NCBI RefSeq assembly: GCF_020708045.1
Contig: NZ_JAJFES010000011.1
Coordinates: 103,724 to 167,723 of the forward strand
Length of the DNA stretch: 64,000 nt
Direction of reading: 5' to 3'
Source: Massilia sp. IC2-278
GTDB lineage: Bacteria > Pseudomonadota > Gammaproteobacteria > Burkholderiales > Burkholderiaceae_D
A program made the position numbers and the translations under genes. Every line of letters starts with the position of its first letter. Positions within the stretch are counted from its first letter, which is position 1. The notes under the pieces were generated by a model. That model saw only the letters and a list, made by a program, of their open reading frames with translations. It was not told the origin of the DNA and did not search any database. Below are positions 40,568-49,836 of the stretch, piece after piece.

Positions 40568-43459
40568 ATGCACCTGAAGATGGACAGAATGCCGAGCCAA
40601 CCCGCCCTCGTCGCCGATGCCTTGCGGCTGCTGGGCGCACCTGCCTGTGCCTGCGACGGCGCGGGCGTCATCATTGCCGCCAACGATGCGCTGGCGGCGC
40701 TATTCGGCGATTCGCCGCTGGGCCGGACGCTGCCCGGGCTGTTCTACGATGCCGCCGCCCAGACGGCCGCGGGCCAGCTGGCGCAGGCGCTGCACCTGCC
40801 GTGCCACTGGCACGGCGTGCTGGCCACGCCCCGCGGCGAAGTGCCGGTGCAGGTGCAGGCCCAGCCGCTGCGCGAGAGCGGCGGCGCCAGCTTCGTCTTT
40901 GCCGATGTCAGCGCCTACGAGCAGGGCCGCGAGACACTGCGTACCACGGTGCTCGAGCAGCGCGTGCTGATCGAGAACGCGCCGATCGGCATCCTGTTCA
41001 CCCAGGGCGGCCGCATGCGCAGCTGTAATCCGCGCCTGGCCGCGATGGCCGGCTACAGCCCCGAGGAGCTGGCGCGCGTGGCCCCGGTCGACATGTTCCA
41101 GTCGCCGGAAGCCTTTGTCCACTTCATGGACGGCGCCTTCGGCACCATCGCCCAGGGAGAGGTCTTTGAAAAGACCGGGCAGCAGTTCCGCCGCCGCGAC
41201 GGCTCGCTGTTCTGGTGCCGCGTGCGCGCCCACCTGGTCGAACCGGGCCGGCGCGAGGCCGGCACCATCTGGATCGTCGAGGACGTCACCGAGGCGCGCC
41301 GCGCCCAGCTCGAAGTCGAGGCGCTGCTCACGAACTCCGCGCTGGCGATCATCTTCACCCGCGAGCGCGCCATCAGCCGCTGCAACGGCGGCTTTTGCGA
41401 GATGTTCGGCTACCCGGCCGGGAGCGCGCTGCCGGCCAACGTGCGCGGCCTGTATGCCGACGACGCGGCCTGCGACGCCATCGGCGTCGCGGCCTTTGAA
41501 CAGTTCGCGCTGGGACGCTCCTACACCACCGAGACCGCGATGGTGCGCGCCGACGGCACGCCGCTGTGGGTGCAGCTGATCGGCTTCATGGTCAATCCCG
41601 ACGAGCCGTCGCACGGCAATGCCTGGATCGTCGAAGACCGCACCCGCCACAAGCACAGCGAAGAATCGCTGCGCGACGCGCTGCTGGAAAACCAGGCCAT
41701 CCTCGACAGCGCGGTGCTGGGCATCGCCGTGGTCGAGAGCGGCCACACCCTGCATTGCAACCGCAAGATGGAAGAGCTGTTTGGCTGCGGCGCCGGCGGC
41801 ATCAGCGGGGTGTCGGTGCGCTCGCTCTACCCCGATAGCGACGGCTGGCAGGCGGCGCGCGCCGAGACCGCGCGCGACTTCGCGGCCGGGCGCGTGCACG
41901 TGTCCGAGCACCGCCTGATGCGGCGCGACGGCGAAGTGTTCTGGGCACGGCTGTCCGGCCGGCCCTTCGACCTGGAAAACCCCGGCGGACGCAGCGTCTG
42001 GATGGTGGACGACGTGACGGCGCGGCGCGAAGCCGCCGAGGAAGTGCGGCGCGCGCGCGACGAGCTCGAAGTGCGGGTGGCCGAGCGCACCGCCGAACTG
42101 GCCGGCGCGAATGCCCTGCTGCAGGACGAGATCCTCGAGCGGCGCCAGGCCGAGGCGCGCGTGCACCACATGGCCTACCACGACAGCCTGACCGGCCTGC
42201 CGAACCGCGCGCTGCTCGCCGACCGCATGGAACAGGCGATCCTGGCGGCGGGGCGCTCGCATACCAAGCTGGCCGTGATGTTCATCGACCTCGACCGCTT
42301 CAAGAACATCAACGATTCGCTCGGCCACCTGACCGGCGACTACCTGTTGAAGGAAGTCGCGAACCGCCTGTGCCGCGCGGTGCGCGCGAGCGACACCGTG
42401 GCGCGCCTGGGCGGCGACGAATTCGTGGTGCTGGTGCCGGGCGTGCATGCGGCGCGCGAGTGCGACGCGGTCGGCGACAAGATCATCGAGGCCCTGGCCG
42501 CCCCGGTGCCGGTGGATGGCCACAGCCTGCACATCTCGCCCTCGATCGGCATCTGCCTGTACCCGGACGACGGCAAGGATGTCGAGACCCTGATGCGCCA
42601 CGCCGACGCCGCGATGTACCACGCCAAGGCGGCCGGCCGCAACAACTACCAGTTCTTCGAGCAGCACATCAACCAGGCCGCGGCGCGCCACTTCGAGCTT
42701 GAATCGAGCCTGCGCACGGCGCTGGCCAACGGCGAGTTCGAACCCTACTACCAGCCGATCATGGACATGGCCACGCGCCGCGTGCACGCGCTGGAAGTGC
42801 TGCTGCGCTGGCGTCGCCCGGGCATCGGCCTGGCGCTGCCGGACGACTTCATTCCTATCCTGGAAGAGAACGGCATGATCGTGCCGGTAGGGGAATGGGT
42901 GATCCGCCGCGCCTGCGAGCAGAGCATGGCCTGGCAGCGCCAGGGCTTGCCGGCGGTGCCGCTGGCAATCAACCTGTCGGCGCGCCAGTTCATGCACCGT
43001 GCGCTGGTGGCCTCGATCCGCCGCATCGTCGAGGAAACCGGGATCGACCCGACCCTGGTGGAATTCGAGATCACCGAGTCGGCGCTGATGCAGCACAGCG
43101 AGCAGACCCTGGAAATCCTGGGCCAGATCAACCGCATGGGCATGCGCCTGTCGATCGACGACTTCGGCACCGGCTATTCGAGCCTGGCCTACTTGAAGCG
43201 CTTCCCGGTCCGCAAGATCAAGATCGACCGCGCCTTCATCCGCGAGCTGGAAGCGAGCAGCGAGGACCGCGCGATCGTGGCGGCCGTGATGGCGCTGGCG
43301 AACAGCCTGCAGCTGCAGGTAGTAGCCGAGGGCGTGGAGACGGAAGAGCAACTGGCGCTGCTGCGCGGGTATGGCTGCCAGTACGTGCAGGGCTGGCTGT
43401 TTGCCAAGGCGCTCGATAGCGAGGCGACGCGCGCTTTGCTGGCCGACGACGCACGCTAG
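40568..43459 (+). CDS. PAS-PAS-PAS-GGDEF-EAL cyclic-di-GMP protein
   Basis: 963 residues, cytoplasmic (no membrane helix). Three to four PAS domains (about 15-500) lead to a short coiled coil, a GGDEF domain with intact GGDEF motif at 615-619 ('ARLGGDEFVVLVPG') and an EAL domain. The EAL motif reads EVL (743-745), a common active variant; 'INLSARQF', 'EITESALM', 'DDFGTGYSSLAYLKRFPVRKIKID' and 'AEGVETEEQ' retain the Mg and catalytic residues. It could both make and degrade c-di-GMP under PAS control. It stands alone and ends with a small hairpin overlapping the stop. Confidence 0.95.
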   Translation: MHLKMDRMPSQPALVADALRLLGAPACACDGAGVIIAANDALAALFGDSPLGRTLPGLFYDAAAQTAAGQLAQALHLPCHWHGVLATPRGEVPVQVQAQPLRESGGASFVFADVSAYEQGRETLRTTVLEQRVLIENAPIGILFTQGGRMRSCNPRLAAMAGYSPEELARVAPVDMFQSPEAFVHFMDGAFGTIAQGEVFEKTGQQFRRRDGSLFWCRVRAHLVEPGRREAGTIWIVEDVTEARRAQLEVEALLTNSALAIIFTRERAISRCNGGFCEMFGYPAGSALPANVRGLYADDAACDAIGVAAFEQFALGRSYTTETAMVRADGTPLWVQLIGFMVNPDEPSHGNAWIVEDRTRHKHSEESLRDALLENQAILDSAVLGIAVVESGHTLHCNRKMEELFGCGAGGISGVSVRSLYPDSDGWQAARAETARDFAAGRVHVSEHRLMRRDGEVFWARLSGRPFDLENPGGRSVWMVDDVTARREAAEEVRRARDELEVRVAERTAELAGANALLQDEILERRQAEARVHHMAYHDSLTGLPNRALLADRMEQAILAAGRSHTKLAVMFIDLDRFKNINDSLGHLTGDYLLKEVANRLCRAVRASDTVARLGGDEFVVLVPGVHAARECDAVGDKIIEALAAPVPVDGHSLHISPSIGICLYPDDGKDVETLMRHADAAMYHAKAAGRNNYQFFEQHINQAAARHFELESSLRTALANGEFEPYYQPIMDMATRRVHALEVLLRWRRPGIGLALPDDFIPILEENGMIVPVGEWVIRRACEQSMAWQRQGLPAVPLAINLSARQFMHRALVASIRRIVEETGIDPTLVEFEITESALMQHSEQTLEILGQINRMGMRLSIDDFGTGYSSLAYLKRFPVRKIKIDRAFIRELEASSEDRAIVAAVMALANSLQLQVVAEGVETEEQLALLRGYGCQYVQGWLFAKALDSEATRALLADDAR

Positions 43460-43481
43460 GGTGGCCCGGTCCACCCCACGA
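43456..43481 (+). repeat. Degenerate REP-like hairpin
   Basis: CTAG, GGTGG, CCCGGT, CCACC at the stop codon of the GGDEF-EAL gene. It keeps the GTAG-like head and foot but has lost the variable arm. Confidence 0.4.
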
Positions 43482-43483
43482 TG

Positions 43484-44248
43484 TCAATCCAGCGTCGCAA
43501 TCACCGGCGTATGGTCCGACGGCTGCTCCCACTTGCGCGGTTCGCGGTCGATGATGCAGGCCGTGCAGCGCCTGGCCAGCTCGGTCGACAGCAGGATGTG
43601 ATCGATGCGCAGCCCGCGGTTGCGGCGGAAGGCCATCATGCGGTAGTCCCACCAGCTGTACTGCTTTTCCGGCTGCTCGAACATGCGGAAGGCATCCACC
43701 ATGCCGAGGTCGACCAGGGCCGTCATCGCGGCCTTTTCCTTGTCCGAGAAATGGATCTTGCCTTCCCATTCGGCCGGGTCGTGCACGTCGCGGTCTTCCG
43801 GGGCGATGTTGTAGTCGCCCAGCAGGGCCAGTTGCGGATGCTGGCGCATTTCTTCGCCCAGCCACTCGTGCAGGGCCTTCAGCCAGGCCAGCTTGTAGAC
43901 ATATTTGTCCGAATCGACCGCCTGGCCATTCGGGATGTAGGCGCACACGAAACGCACGCCCTCGATAGTGGCGGCGATGATGCGCTGCTGCGGGTCCTCG
44001 AAGCGCGGGTTGTTCTTGACCACGTCGGTAATCGGGAATTTCGAGAGGATGGCGACGCCGTTGTAGGTTTTCTGGCCGGTGTAGGCAACCTGATAACCGG
44101 CAGAATTAATTTCCGCAAGCGGGAACTTATCGTCGGTCAGCTTGGTCTCTTGAAGGCAGAGTACGTCAACCGGACTGGTCTCGAGCCACTTCAGCAAGTG
44201 GGGTAGGCGGACCTTCAGCGAGTTGACGTTCCAGGTGGCTATTTTCAT
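43484..44248 (-). CDS. xthA: Exodeoxyribonuclease III
   Basis: 254-residue AP endonuclease / 3'-5' exonuclease of base-excision repair. Conserved motifs: 'MKIATWNVNSLKVRL', 'LCLQETKL' (metal-binding Glu), 'GDYNIAPEDRDVHDP' (Asp and Asn), 'WWDYRMMAFRRNRGLRIDHIL' and 'PSDHTPVIATL' (catalytic His). Start ATG 44248 gives the standard N-terminus; a longer frame to 44320 is not conserved. A strong hairpin (44271-44294) lies in its leader. No Shine-Dalgarno is obvious. Confidence 0.95.
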   Translation of the reverse strand: MKIATWNVNSLKVRLPHLLKWLETSPVDVLCLQETKLTDDKFPLAEINSAGYQVAYTGQKTYNGVAILSKFPITDVVKNNPRFEDPQQRIIAATIEGVRFVCAYIPNGQAVDSDKYVYKLAWLKALHEWLGEEMRQHPQLALLGDYNIAPEDRDVHDPAEWEGKIHFSDKEKAAMTALVDLGMVDAFRMFEQPEKQYSWWDYRMMAFRRNRGLRIDHILLSTELARRCTACIIDREPRKWEQPSDHTPVIATLD

Positions 44249-44270
44249 GTATGCGCGTGGTAGGTAATGC

Positions 44271-44294
44271 GCCAGGCGGACCCTCCGGCCTGGC
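44271..44294 (-). other. Hairpin in the xthA leader
   Basis: GCCAGG-CGGA and TCCG-G-CCTGGC pair over 10 bp with a single bulge and a CCC loop, 23 bases from the xthA ATG. No U-tract follows. Confidence 0.4.
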
Positions 44295-44638
44295 AGGTGC
44301 GCAGTATCGGTGCTGGCCACGAATCCTGCAAGTTCCCATGGAATGCCGCCTAACGGATACCCGTCATGCGGTTTGCTTAAAATGCAATCCCGATGCTCAA
44401 GAGCCAGATTTGTGGTTTAAAACATATGAGTGCGACATCCGGGGCTCAGGATGGGGCGGAATGTAACATTTCAATCGTGGAAACCCACAGTCGGGAATCG
44501 TTACTATTCTGGAACTTGTAGTTGTTTTCGCATAACTTGCGATGTAGTATGCCATTTGGCGTGCTGAACCATTCGGCCGCCGCCCCCGGCAAGGCCCGCA
44601 CGATTGCATGCATTCGTGACAATAGTTTTGCAACAAAA

Positions 44639-44647
44639 TGGTACTAT
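44639..44647 (+). promoter_or_regulatory. Extended -10 promoter upstream of the 114-residue ORF
   Basis: TGGTACTAT fits TGn plus TACTAT; a start near 44654 would leave about 49 nt of leader. -35 region poor. Confidence 0.4.
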
Positions 44648-44702
44648 GGGAAATATTGCTGTTTCGATAGCGAGTTTCCGTACCCATATGAAAAGGACAG
44701 AG

Positions 44703-45047
44703 ATGCGCAGTGCATTTGAAGCGTGGGCCCAACGCGATGGCCACATTGTTCGACGCCGTGAAGACAAGCCCGAGGAATACCTCGTCTATGAAACCCAGCG
44801 CCGCTGGGTGATCTGGCAGGCGGCCCTGGCGCACGGCGCCAAGGCGGCAGGCGAGACGCCGTCGAAGTTCCCCGAGCAGGGCGCCGCCCCGGCCATGCAG
44901 CAGGACGAAGCCGCGGTCCGCAACCGCGTGCTCAACGAGGTGCTCGACGCGTTCAGCGACCTCGACGAGACTGCCGGCATGGAAGGCGTGCTGAAGGTCA
45001 TCCAGGGCCTGAAGAAGCGTCAAAAAGCAACGGCCGAACAGGCCTAA
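44703..45047 (+). CDS. Hypothetical protein, 114 residues
   Basis: Start ATG 44703 is chosen for AAAGGA five bases upstream. The protein opens 'MRSAFEAWAQRDGHIVRRREDKPEEYLVYETQRRWVIWQAALAHG', a short motif often seen in phage-derived or plasmid-borne small proteins, and ends in a helical acidic-to-basic stretch ('DAFSDLDETAGMEGVLKVIQGLKKRQK'). I do not assign a family. Its stop overlaps the next gene's start (TAATG), so the two are coupled. Confidence 0.7.
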   Translation: MRSAFEAWAQRDGHIVRRREDKPEEYLVYETQRRWVIWQAALAHGAKAAGETPSKFPEQGAAPAMQQDEAAVRNRVLNEVLDAFSDLDETAGMEGVLKVIQGLKKRQKATAEQA

Positions 45048-45235
45048 TGCAATACCGGCACTACAAGGGTGGCCTCTACGAGCTGGTCTGCGAAGCCACG
45101 CTCGAGGCCGACCTCACGCCCATGATCATCTACCGCGCCGCGGATGGGTCGATCTGGGCGCGTCCGAAAAGCGTGTTCTTCGAGCTGGTGGATGTCGATG
45201 GGGTGATGACGCCGAGGTTTGCGCCGGTGTCGTGA
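45047..45235 (+). CDS. DUF1653 domain protein
   Basis: 62 residues. 'YRHYKGGLYELVCEATLEADLTPMIIYRAADGSIWARPKSVFFELV' is the complete DUF1653 pattern, a small beta-rich domain of unknown function often found alone. It shares one base with the preceding stop and is followed by an inverted REP pair. Confidence 0.88.
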   Translation: MQYRHYKGGLYELVCEATLEADLTPMIIYRAADGSIWARPKSVFFELVDVDGVMTPRFAPVS

Positions 45236-45270
45236 TTCGCGCTGCCTGAACTGACCACCGATTCGCCGTT

Positions 45271-45295
45271 GTAGGGTGGACACCTGTGTCCACGC
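45271..45295 (+). repeat. REP-like palindrome (forward)
   Basis: GTAG head, arms GTGGACAC and GTGTCCAC around CT, right flank TGTCTCA as at 18966. Confidence 0.85.
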
Positions 45296-45391
45296 TGTCT
45301 CACCGTTCGCGTTCACGCGGCGGCTGCCAACATCCCATGTGCATACGTATCGGCGTTGATTGACGCTGGTATGACGCATCAGTGCTATACC

Positions 45392-45416
45392 GCGTGGGTA
45401 CAGGTGCCCACCCTAC
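45392..45416 (-). repeat. REP-like palindrome (reverse)
   Basis: GCGTGGGTAC, AG, GTGCCCACC, CTAC. The stem contains one T-G mismatch (GGGTAC against GTGCCC). Confidence 0.8.
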
Positions 45417-45450
45417 AACCCCCCGCGCCGTTTTCATCGTTACCGCCAAT

Positions 45451-45482
45451 AAAAAACGGGCCGCATTGCTGCGGCCCGTTTT
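45451..45482 (-). terminator. Rho-independent terminator of pepA
   Basis: Stem AACGGGCCGC / GCGGCCCGTT (45455-45464, 45471-45480), loop ATTGCT; the A-tract on the left supplies the U-tail on the minus strand. Confidence 0.9.
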
Positions 45483-45502
45483 CATTCCATCTCAACCGTC
45501 AA

Positions 45503-46999
45503 TCACACACGGTTCATCAGGAAGGTCGTCAGCAGCGGCACCGGACGGCCGGTCGCACCTTTCGATGCGCCGCTCTTCCACGCCGTACCCGCGATGTCCA
45601 GGTGGGCCCAGGTGTAGTTGCGGGTGAAGTTCTCCAGGAAGCAGGCCGCGGTGATCGAGGCGCCGCCTGGCGTACCGATATTCGCCAGGTCGGCGAAGTT
45701 CGACTTCAGCTGGTCGTTGTAGATCTCGCCGATCGGCAGGCGCCATGCGCCGTCGCCGGTTTCCTTACCTGCCTGCAGCAGCTCGTCGGCCAGGGCGTCG
45801 TGGGCGGCGTCGTGGCGGGTGAACAGGCCGCTGTTGTGGTGGCCCAGCGAAACGATGCAGGCGCCGGTCAGGGTGGCGATGTCGACCACGGCCGCAGGCT
45901 TGAAGCGCTCGGCGTAGGTGAGGGCGTCGCACAGGATCAGGCGGCCTTCGGCGTCGGTGTTCAGGATCTCGATGGTCAGGCCGTTCATGGCGGTGACGAT
46001 GTCGCCCGGCTTCGAGGCGCGGCCCGACGGCATGTTCTCGCAGGCCGCCACGATGCCGATCACGTTCAGTTTCAGGCCCATCTCGCCGATGGCGCGGAAG
46101 GTGCCCAGCACCGAACCGGCGCCGCACATGTCGTACTTCATCTCGTCCATGCCAGGACCAGGCTTCAGCGAAATGCCGCCGGTATCAAAAGTGATGCCCT
46201 TGCCGACCAGGACCACCGGCGCATCCTTCTTGCCGCCGCCCATGTGCTTCAGGACGATGAACTTCGGCGCTTCGTCGCTGCCCTTGGTCACCGACAGGAA
46301 GCTGCCCATTTTCAGGGCTTCGAGCTGCTTGCGCTCCAGGACTTCGATGTCGAAGCCGTGGTCGTCGGCCAGCTTGCGGGCGACGGTGGCGAGGTAGGTC
46401 GGGGTGCAGACGTTCGGCGACAGGTTGCCCAGTTCCTTGGTCAGGGCCATGCCGTTGGCAATCGCGATCGACTGCGCCAGCGAGGCCTTGGCCTGCGGGC
46501 TGGCCAGCGGCACGGCGACGGTGATCTTGCGCACGCCGGTCAGCGCCGGGTCCTTCTTGCTCTTTTGCGTATCGGTGCGGAATTCGCTCTCGTTGGCGGC
46601 CACCACGATGCTGCGCAATGCCCATTCAGGCTCGCGCTCTTTCACTTCGGTGGTTGGAAATGCGATAATGGCATCCGCAGTGCCGAGCGAAGCAAAGGCC
46701 TTCAGGGTCGCGTTCACGGCGGTGCTGAAATTCTTTTCGCTGACCACTTCGTCCGCGCCCATGCCCACCAGCAGCACGCGCGCCGCAGTCACGCCGGCCA
46801 CGCCGCGCAGCAGCAGGGTCGAGCCGGCCTTGCCGCTGATGTCGCCCGATTTCAATGCCGCCGTGATTTCACCGGTTTGATCGAGGGCCTTCGCAGCCTG
46901 CGACAGTTTTTTGTTTTCGAACACCGCCACTGCCACACAGCCGGTCTTGGCCGCGGCCAGGGTGTTTTTTGTGTCGAATGCTTTTATGCTAAAGTCCAT
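45503..46999 (-). CDS. pepA: Leucyl aminopeptidase
   Basis: 498-residue M17 aminopeptidase. The two-metal site is formed by '[18 protein letters not shown]' (Lys, Asp), '[13 protein letters not shown]' (Asp) and '[17 protein letters not shown]' (Asp, Glu, catalytic Arg). The N-terminal macro-like domain is present. GGGAGA precedes ATG 46999; an extension to 47065 has no ribosome site. It is divergent from lptFG, the widespread proteobacterial arrangement. Confidence 0.96.
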   Translation of the reverse strand: MDFSIKAFDTKNTLAAAKTGCVAVAVFENKKLSQAAKALDQTGEITAALKSGDISGKAGSTLLLRGVAGVTAARVLLVGMGADEVVSEKNFSTAVNATLKAFASLGTADAIIAFPTTEVKEREPEWALRSIVVAANESEFRTDTQKSKKDPALTGVRKITVAVPLASPQAKASLAQSIAIANGMALTKELGNLSPNVCTPTYLATVARKLADDHGFDIEVLERKQLEALKMGSFLSVTKGSDEAPKFIVLKHMGGGKKDAPVVLVGKGITFDTGGISLKPGPGMDEMKYDMCGAGSVLGTFRAIGEMGLKLNVIGIVAACENMPSGRASKPGDIVTAMNGLTIEILNTDAEGRLILCDALTYAERFKPAAVVDIATLTGACIVSLGHHNSGLFTRHDAAHDALADELLQAGKETGDGAWRLPIGEIYNDQLKSNFADLANIGTPGGASITAACFLENFTRNYTWAHLDIAGTAWKSGASKGATGRPVPLLTTFLMNRV

Positions 47000-47066
47000 T
47001 TGATTCTCCCGTTTCGTTTTATGCGCAGCATGCGGATACAAGTGCGGCTGCTGCTCAACCTGCAAT

Positions 47067-47072
47067 TATAAC
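47067..47072 (+). promoter_or_regulatory. Candidate -10 box of lptFG, apparently leaderless
   Basis: TATAAC ends six bases before the lptF ATG with no Shine-Dalgarno between; no good -35 at 16-18 bp. Confidence 0.45.
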
Positions 47073-47078
47073 TATCGA

Positions 47079-48239
47079 ATGATTTTTTCACGCGCCTTGT
47101 ACCGTGAACTGGCCAGCGCGGCCGGAGCAACCTTCACGGTGCTGTTCTCGGTATGTATTACCTGGACCCTGATCGCCATTCTTGGCCGGGCCGCTGGCGG
47201 GCGTGTCGCATCGGGCGACGTGGTCGCCCTGATCGCGTTCCAATCCCTGAATTATCTGCCAACTGTCCTGACTCTCACCAGCTTTATTTCGGTGCTGGTC
47301 GTGCTCACGCGGACCTACCGCGATTCCGAAATGGTGGTCTGGTTCGCCTCCGGCCAGTCGCTGCTGCGCTGGATCCGTCCGGTGCTGGTGTTCGGCATTC
47401 CGATGGTGCTGCTGGTGGCCGTGCTGTCGCTGTTCGTCACGCCCTGGGCCAAGATGAAGAGCACCGAGTTCGTGCAGCGCTTCGAGAAGCGTGAAGACCT
47501 GAAGCGCGTGGCGCCCGGCCAGTTCCGCGAGTCCTCGTCGGCCGACCGTGTGTTCTTCGTGGAGGGCAGCGCCAACGGGTCGACCGTGGTCCAGAACGTG
47601 TTCGTCAATTCCCTGCAGGGCGCCAGCAACTCGGTCGTCGTGGCCAAGGAAGGCGTGATCGAACCCGACGGCAAGGGCGGCCAGTTCCTGGTGCTGAAGA
47701 ACGGCCGCCGCTACCAGGGCGTGCCGGGCCAGGCCGACTACCAGTCGATGGAGTTCGAACGCTACAGCATGCGCGTGGCCACCAAGGTGCCGGTACTCGG
47801 TACCGACGTGCCGCTCGACGCCCAGTCCACCGCCATGCTGCTGGCCGTGAAAAACCAGTACACGCGCTCGGAGCTGCTGTCGCGCATTTCCTCACCCATC
47901 GTCTGCCTGGTGCTGGTGCTGCTGGCGATCCCGCTCGGCTTCGTCAATCCGCGCGCCGGCAGTTCGGCCAACCTGATCCTGGCGCTCCTGATCTTCTTCA
48001 CCTATAACAACCTGGTCAAGATGGTCGAGGCCACCGTCAAGAAGGACAAGCTCGACTTCGCGCTGGCCTGGTGGCCGCTGCACCTGGTCGTGGCGCTGAT
48101 CGTGGTGATGCTGTTCGCCTGGCGCCTGAACGTGAACCACCGCTACCACCCGCTGGTGTGGCTCAATGCCTGGAAGCGCCGCCGGATGCTGCGCAAGTCG
48201 CCCGAGCTGGCGGGAGCAACGGGAGGAACTGCGCGATGA
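47079..48239 (+). CDS. lptF: LPS export ABC transporter permease LptF
   Basis: 386 residues; with LptG forms the inner-membrane permease of the LptB2FG complex that extracts LPS. Six helices, three on each side of a periplasmic beta-jellyroll ('RVFFVEGSANGSTVVQNVFVNSLQ' and 'LVLKNGRRYQGVPGQADYQSMEFERY'). 'RTYRDSEMVVWFASGQS' is the coupling-helix region. The stop overlaps the lptG start (ATGA). Confidence 0.95.
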   Translation: MIFSRALYRELASAAGATFTVLFSVCITWTLIAILGRAAGGRVASGDVVALIAFQSLNYLPTVLTLTSFISVLVVLTRTYRDSEMVVWFASGQSLLRWIRPVLVFGIPMVLLVAVLSLFVTPWAKMKSTEFVQRFEKREDLKRVAPGQFRESSSADRVFFVEGSANGSTVVQNVFVNSLQGASNSVVVAKEGVIEPDGKGGQFLVLKNGRRYQGVPGQADYQSMEFERYSMRVATKVPVLGTDVPLDAQSTAMLLAVKNQYTRSELLSRISSPIVCLVLVLLAIPLGFVNPRAGSSANLILALLIFFTYNNLVKMVEATVKKDKLDFALAWWPLHLVVALIVVMLFAWRLNVNHRYHPLVWLNAWKRRRMLRKSPELAGATGGTAR

Positions 48240-49429
48240 AGGTTTTGCAACGCTATTTTGCGGTGAACATCGCGCAGGCCGTGGTCTTCGTGCTGTTCGC
48301 CTTCCTCGGCCTGATCGCCTTCATGGACCTGACCGGCGAACTGCCGTCCGTCGGCAGGGGCAACTACCAGTTCCAGCACGCGCTGATCTACGTGGCGCTG
48401 ATGCTGCCCGGGCACGTGTACGAGGTGATGCCGGTGGCGGCGCTGATCGGCACCATCTATGCGATGGCGCAGTTCGCGCAAAGCTCGGAATTCACCATCA
48501 TGCGCGCGTCCTCGATGTCGACCCGCATGGCCGGCTGGATGCTGTTCAAGATCGGCATCGTCTTTGTCGTGATCACCTTCATCTTCGGTGAACTGATCAC
48601 GCCGCGCACCGCGCCGCTGGCGGAAAAGGTGCGCCTGTCGGCCAAGGGCGCGACGCTGGCCTCGGAGTTCCGCTCGGGGATGTGGACCAAGGATAACGTG
48701 CACACGCCAGGCCCGAACGGCGCGCGCGGCCCAATCACCGGTTCGCGCTTCTTCAACGCGCGCCAGATCGCCGCCGACGGCCAGCTGCTCGACGTGCGCG
48801 TGTACGAATTCGACCCGTCGATGCGCATGCGCGTCATCTATACCGCGGCCAGCGCCAGCTTCCGCGGCAACGGCACCTGGCGCCTGCAGAACGTCAGCGA
48901 AACCGTGTTCTCCAACAGCCGCACGCTGCCCGAGCCGGGCGCGCCGGTGCCGGCCGGGCAGACCATCCAGAGCACCTTCGGCCAGGAGACCAGCGCGGTC
49001 GCCACGCGCCGCGTCGAGAGCCTCGACCTGGCCTCCGAAATCACGCCGAAGATCCTGCAGGTCTCGCGCCGCGACCCCGAGCGCATGTCGGCCAGCGAAC
49101 TGGCCGTGTACTCGCGCCACCTGGTCGAGAACCGCCAGGAGAGCGAACGTTTCCAGATCGCGTTCTGGAAAAAGCTGATCGACCCGCTGGCGATCTTCGT
49201 GCTGATGGCGCTGGCGCTGCCGTTCGCCTACCTGCACACGCGCAGCGGCGGCGTCAGCCTGAAGATCTTCATCGGCATCATGATCGGGGTGAGCTTCATC
49301 CTGATCAATACCCTGTTCTCGCACCTGGGCGTGCTCTCGACCTGGCCGGCGTTCGTCACGGCGGCGGCGCCGAGCCTGCTGTTCCTGTTGCTGGCGATCG
49401 GCGCGCTGCGCTGGGTGGAGCGGCACTGA
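48236..49429 (+). CDS. lptG: LPS export ABC transporter permease LptG
   Basis: 397 residues, the partner of LptF. N-terminal 'KVLQRYFAVNIAQAVVFVLFAFLGLIAFMDLTGEL' and C-terminal 'WKKLIDPLAIFVLMALALPFAY' bracket the periplasmic jellyroll. GGGAGGAA lies before ATG 48236, inside the lptF end. The stop shares one base with the following sirB start (TGATG), so lptF-lptG-sirB is one coupled unit. Confidence 0.95.
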   Translation: MKVLQRYFAVNIAQAVVFVLFAFLGLIAFMDLTGELPSVGRGNYQFQHALIYVALMLPGHVYEVMPVAALIGTIYAMAQFAQSSEFTIMRASSMSTRMAGWMLFKIGIVFVVITFIFGELITPRTAPLAEKVRLSAKGATLASEFRSGMWTKDNVHTPGPNGARGPITGSRFFNARQIAADGQLLDVRVYEFDPSMRMRVIYTAASASFRGNGTWRLQNVSETVFSNSRTLPEPGAPVPAGQTIQSTFGQETSAVATRRVESLDLASEITPKILQVSRRDPERMSASELAVYSRHLVENRQESERFQIAFWKKLIDPLAIFVLMALALPFAYLHTRSGGVSLKIFIGIMIGVSFILINTLFSHLGVLSTWPAFVTAAAPSLLFLLLAIGALRWVERH

Positions 49430-49836
49430 TGAACGCACCAATCGACAAGCGCGCACTGGTCCTGTTCGCCCACGGCGCGCGCGCCGCGTCCTGGGCCGCG
49501 CCCTTCGAGCGCCTGCGCGCGCTGATCGAGGCGCAGACCGCGGTGCAGCAGCCCGGCACCGAGGTGGCGCTCGCCTTTCTCGAACTGATGGAGCCGCGCC
49601 TGCCCGAGGTGGTTTCCGGCCTGGTGGCGCGCGGCGTGCTGGACGTGACGGTGGTGCCGGTGTTCCTGGGGCAGGGCGGGCATCTGCTGCGCGACCTGCC
49701 GCAGCTGGCCGGTGCACTGCGCGCGGCGCATCCCGGCTTGCGCCTGCAGGTGGCCGGCGCAGTCGGCGAAGACGCCAACGTGCTGGCGGCGATGCGCGAC
49801 TACTGCCTCAGCGTGCTGGGCCCGGCGCCGGGCTGA
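49429..49836 (+). CDS. sirB: CbiX/SirB-type sirohydrochlorin chelatase
   Basis: 135-residue short chelatase. The two metal-ligand His residues are in 'LVLFAHGARAASW' (His15) and 'VVPVFLGQGGHLLRDLP' (His85). It would insert Fe (siroheme) or Co (cobalamin) into sirohydrochlorin. Siroheme is needed by CysI encoded 6 kb away, and CobA in between supplies the precursor; that link is inference. It is coupled to lptG and its last 29 bases overlap the convergent esterase gene. Confidence 0.9.
   Translation: MNAPIDKRALVLFAHGARAASWAAPFERLRALIEAQTAVQQPGTEVALAFLELMEPRLPEVVSGLVARGVLDVTVVPVFLGQGGHLLRDLPQLAGALRAAHPGLRLQVAGAVGEDANVLAAMRDYCLSVLGPAPG

Larger units (their letters stand above)
44249..44702. other. 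Divergent intergenic region between xthA and the 114-residue ORF
   Basis: 454 bases without a gene, AT-richer than average from about 44380. It holds a hairpin near xthA and an extended -10 box near 44640. No RNA gene recognised. Confidence 0.5.

Noticed and set aside
40700..43474. 924-residue open frame antisense to the GGDEF-EAL gene
   Set aside because: Antisense shadow; low-complexity composition and no start signal.
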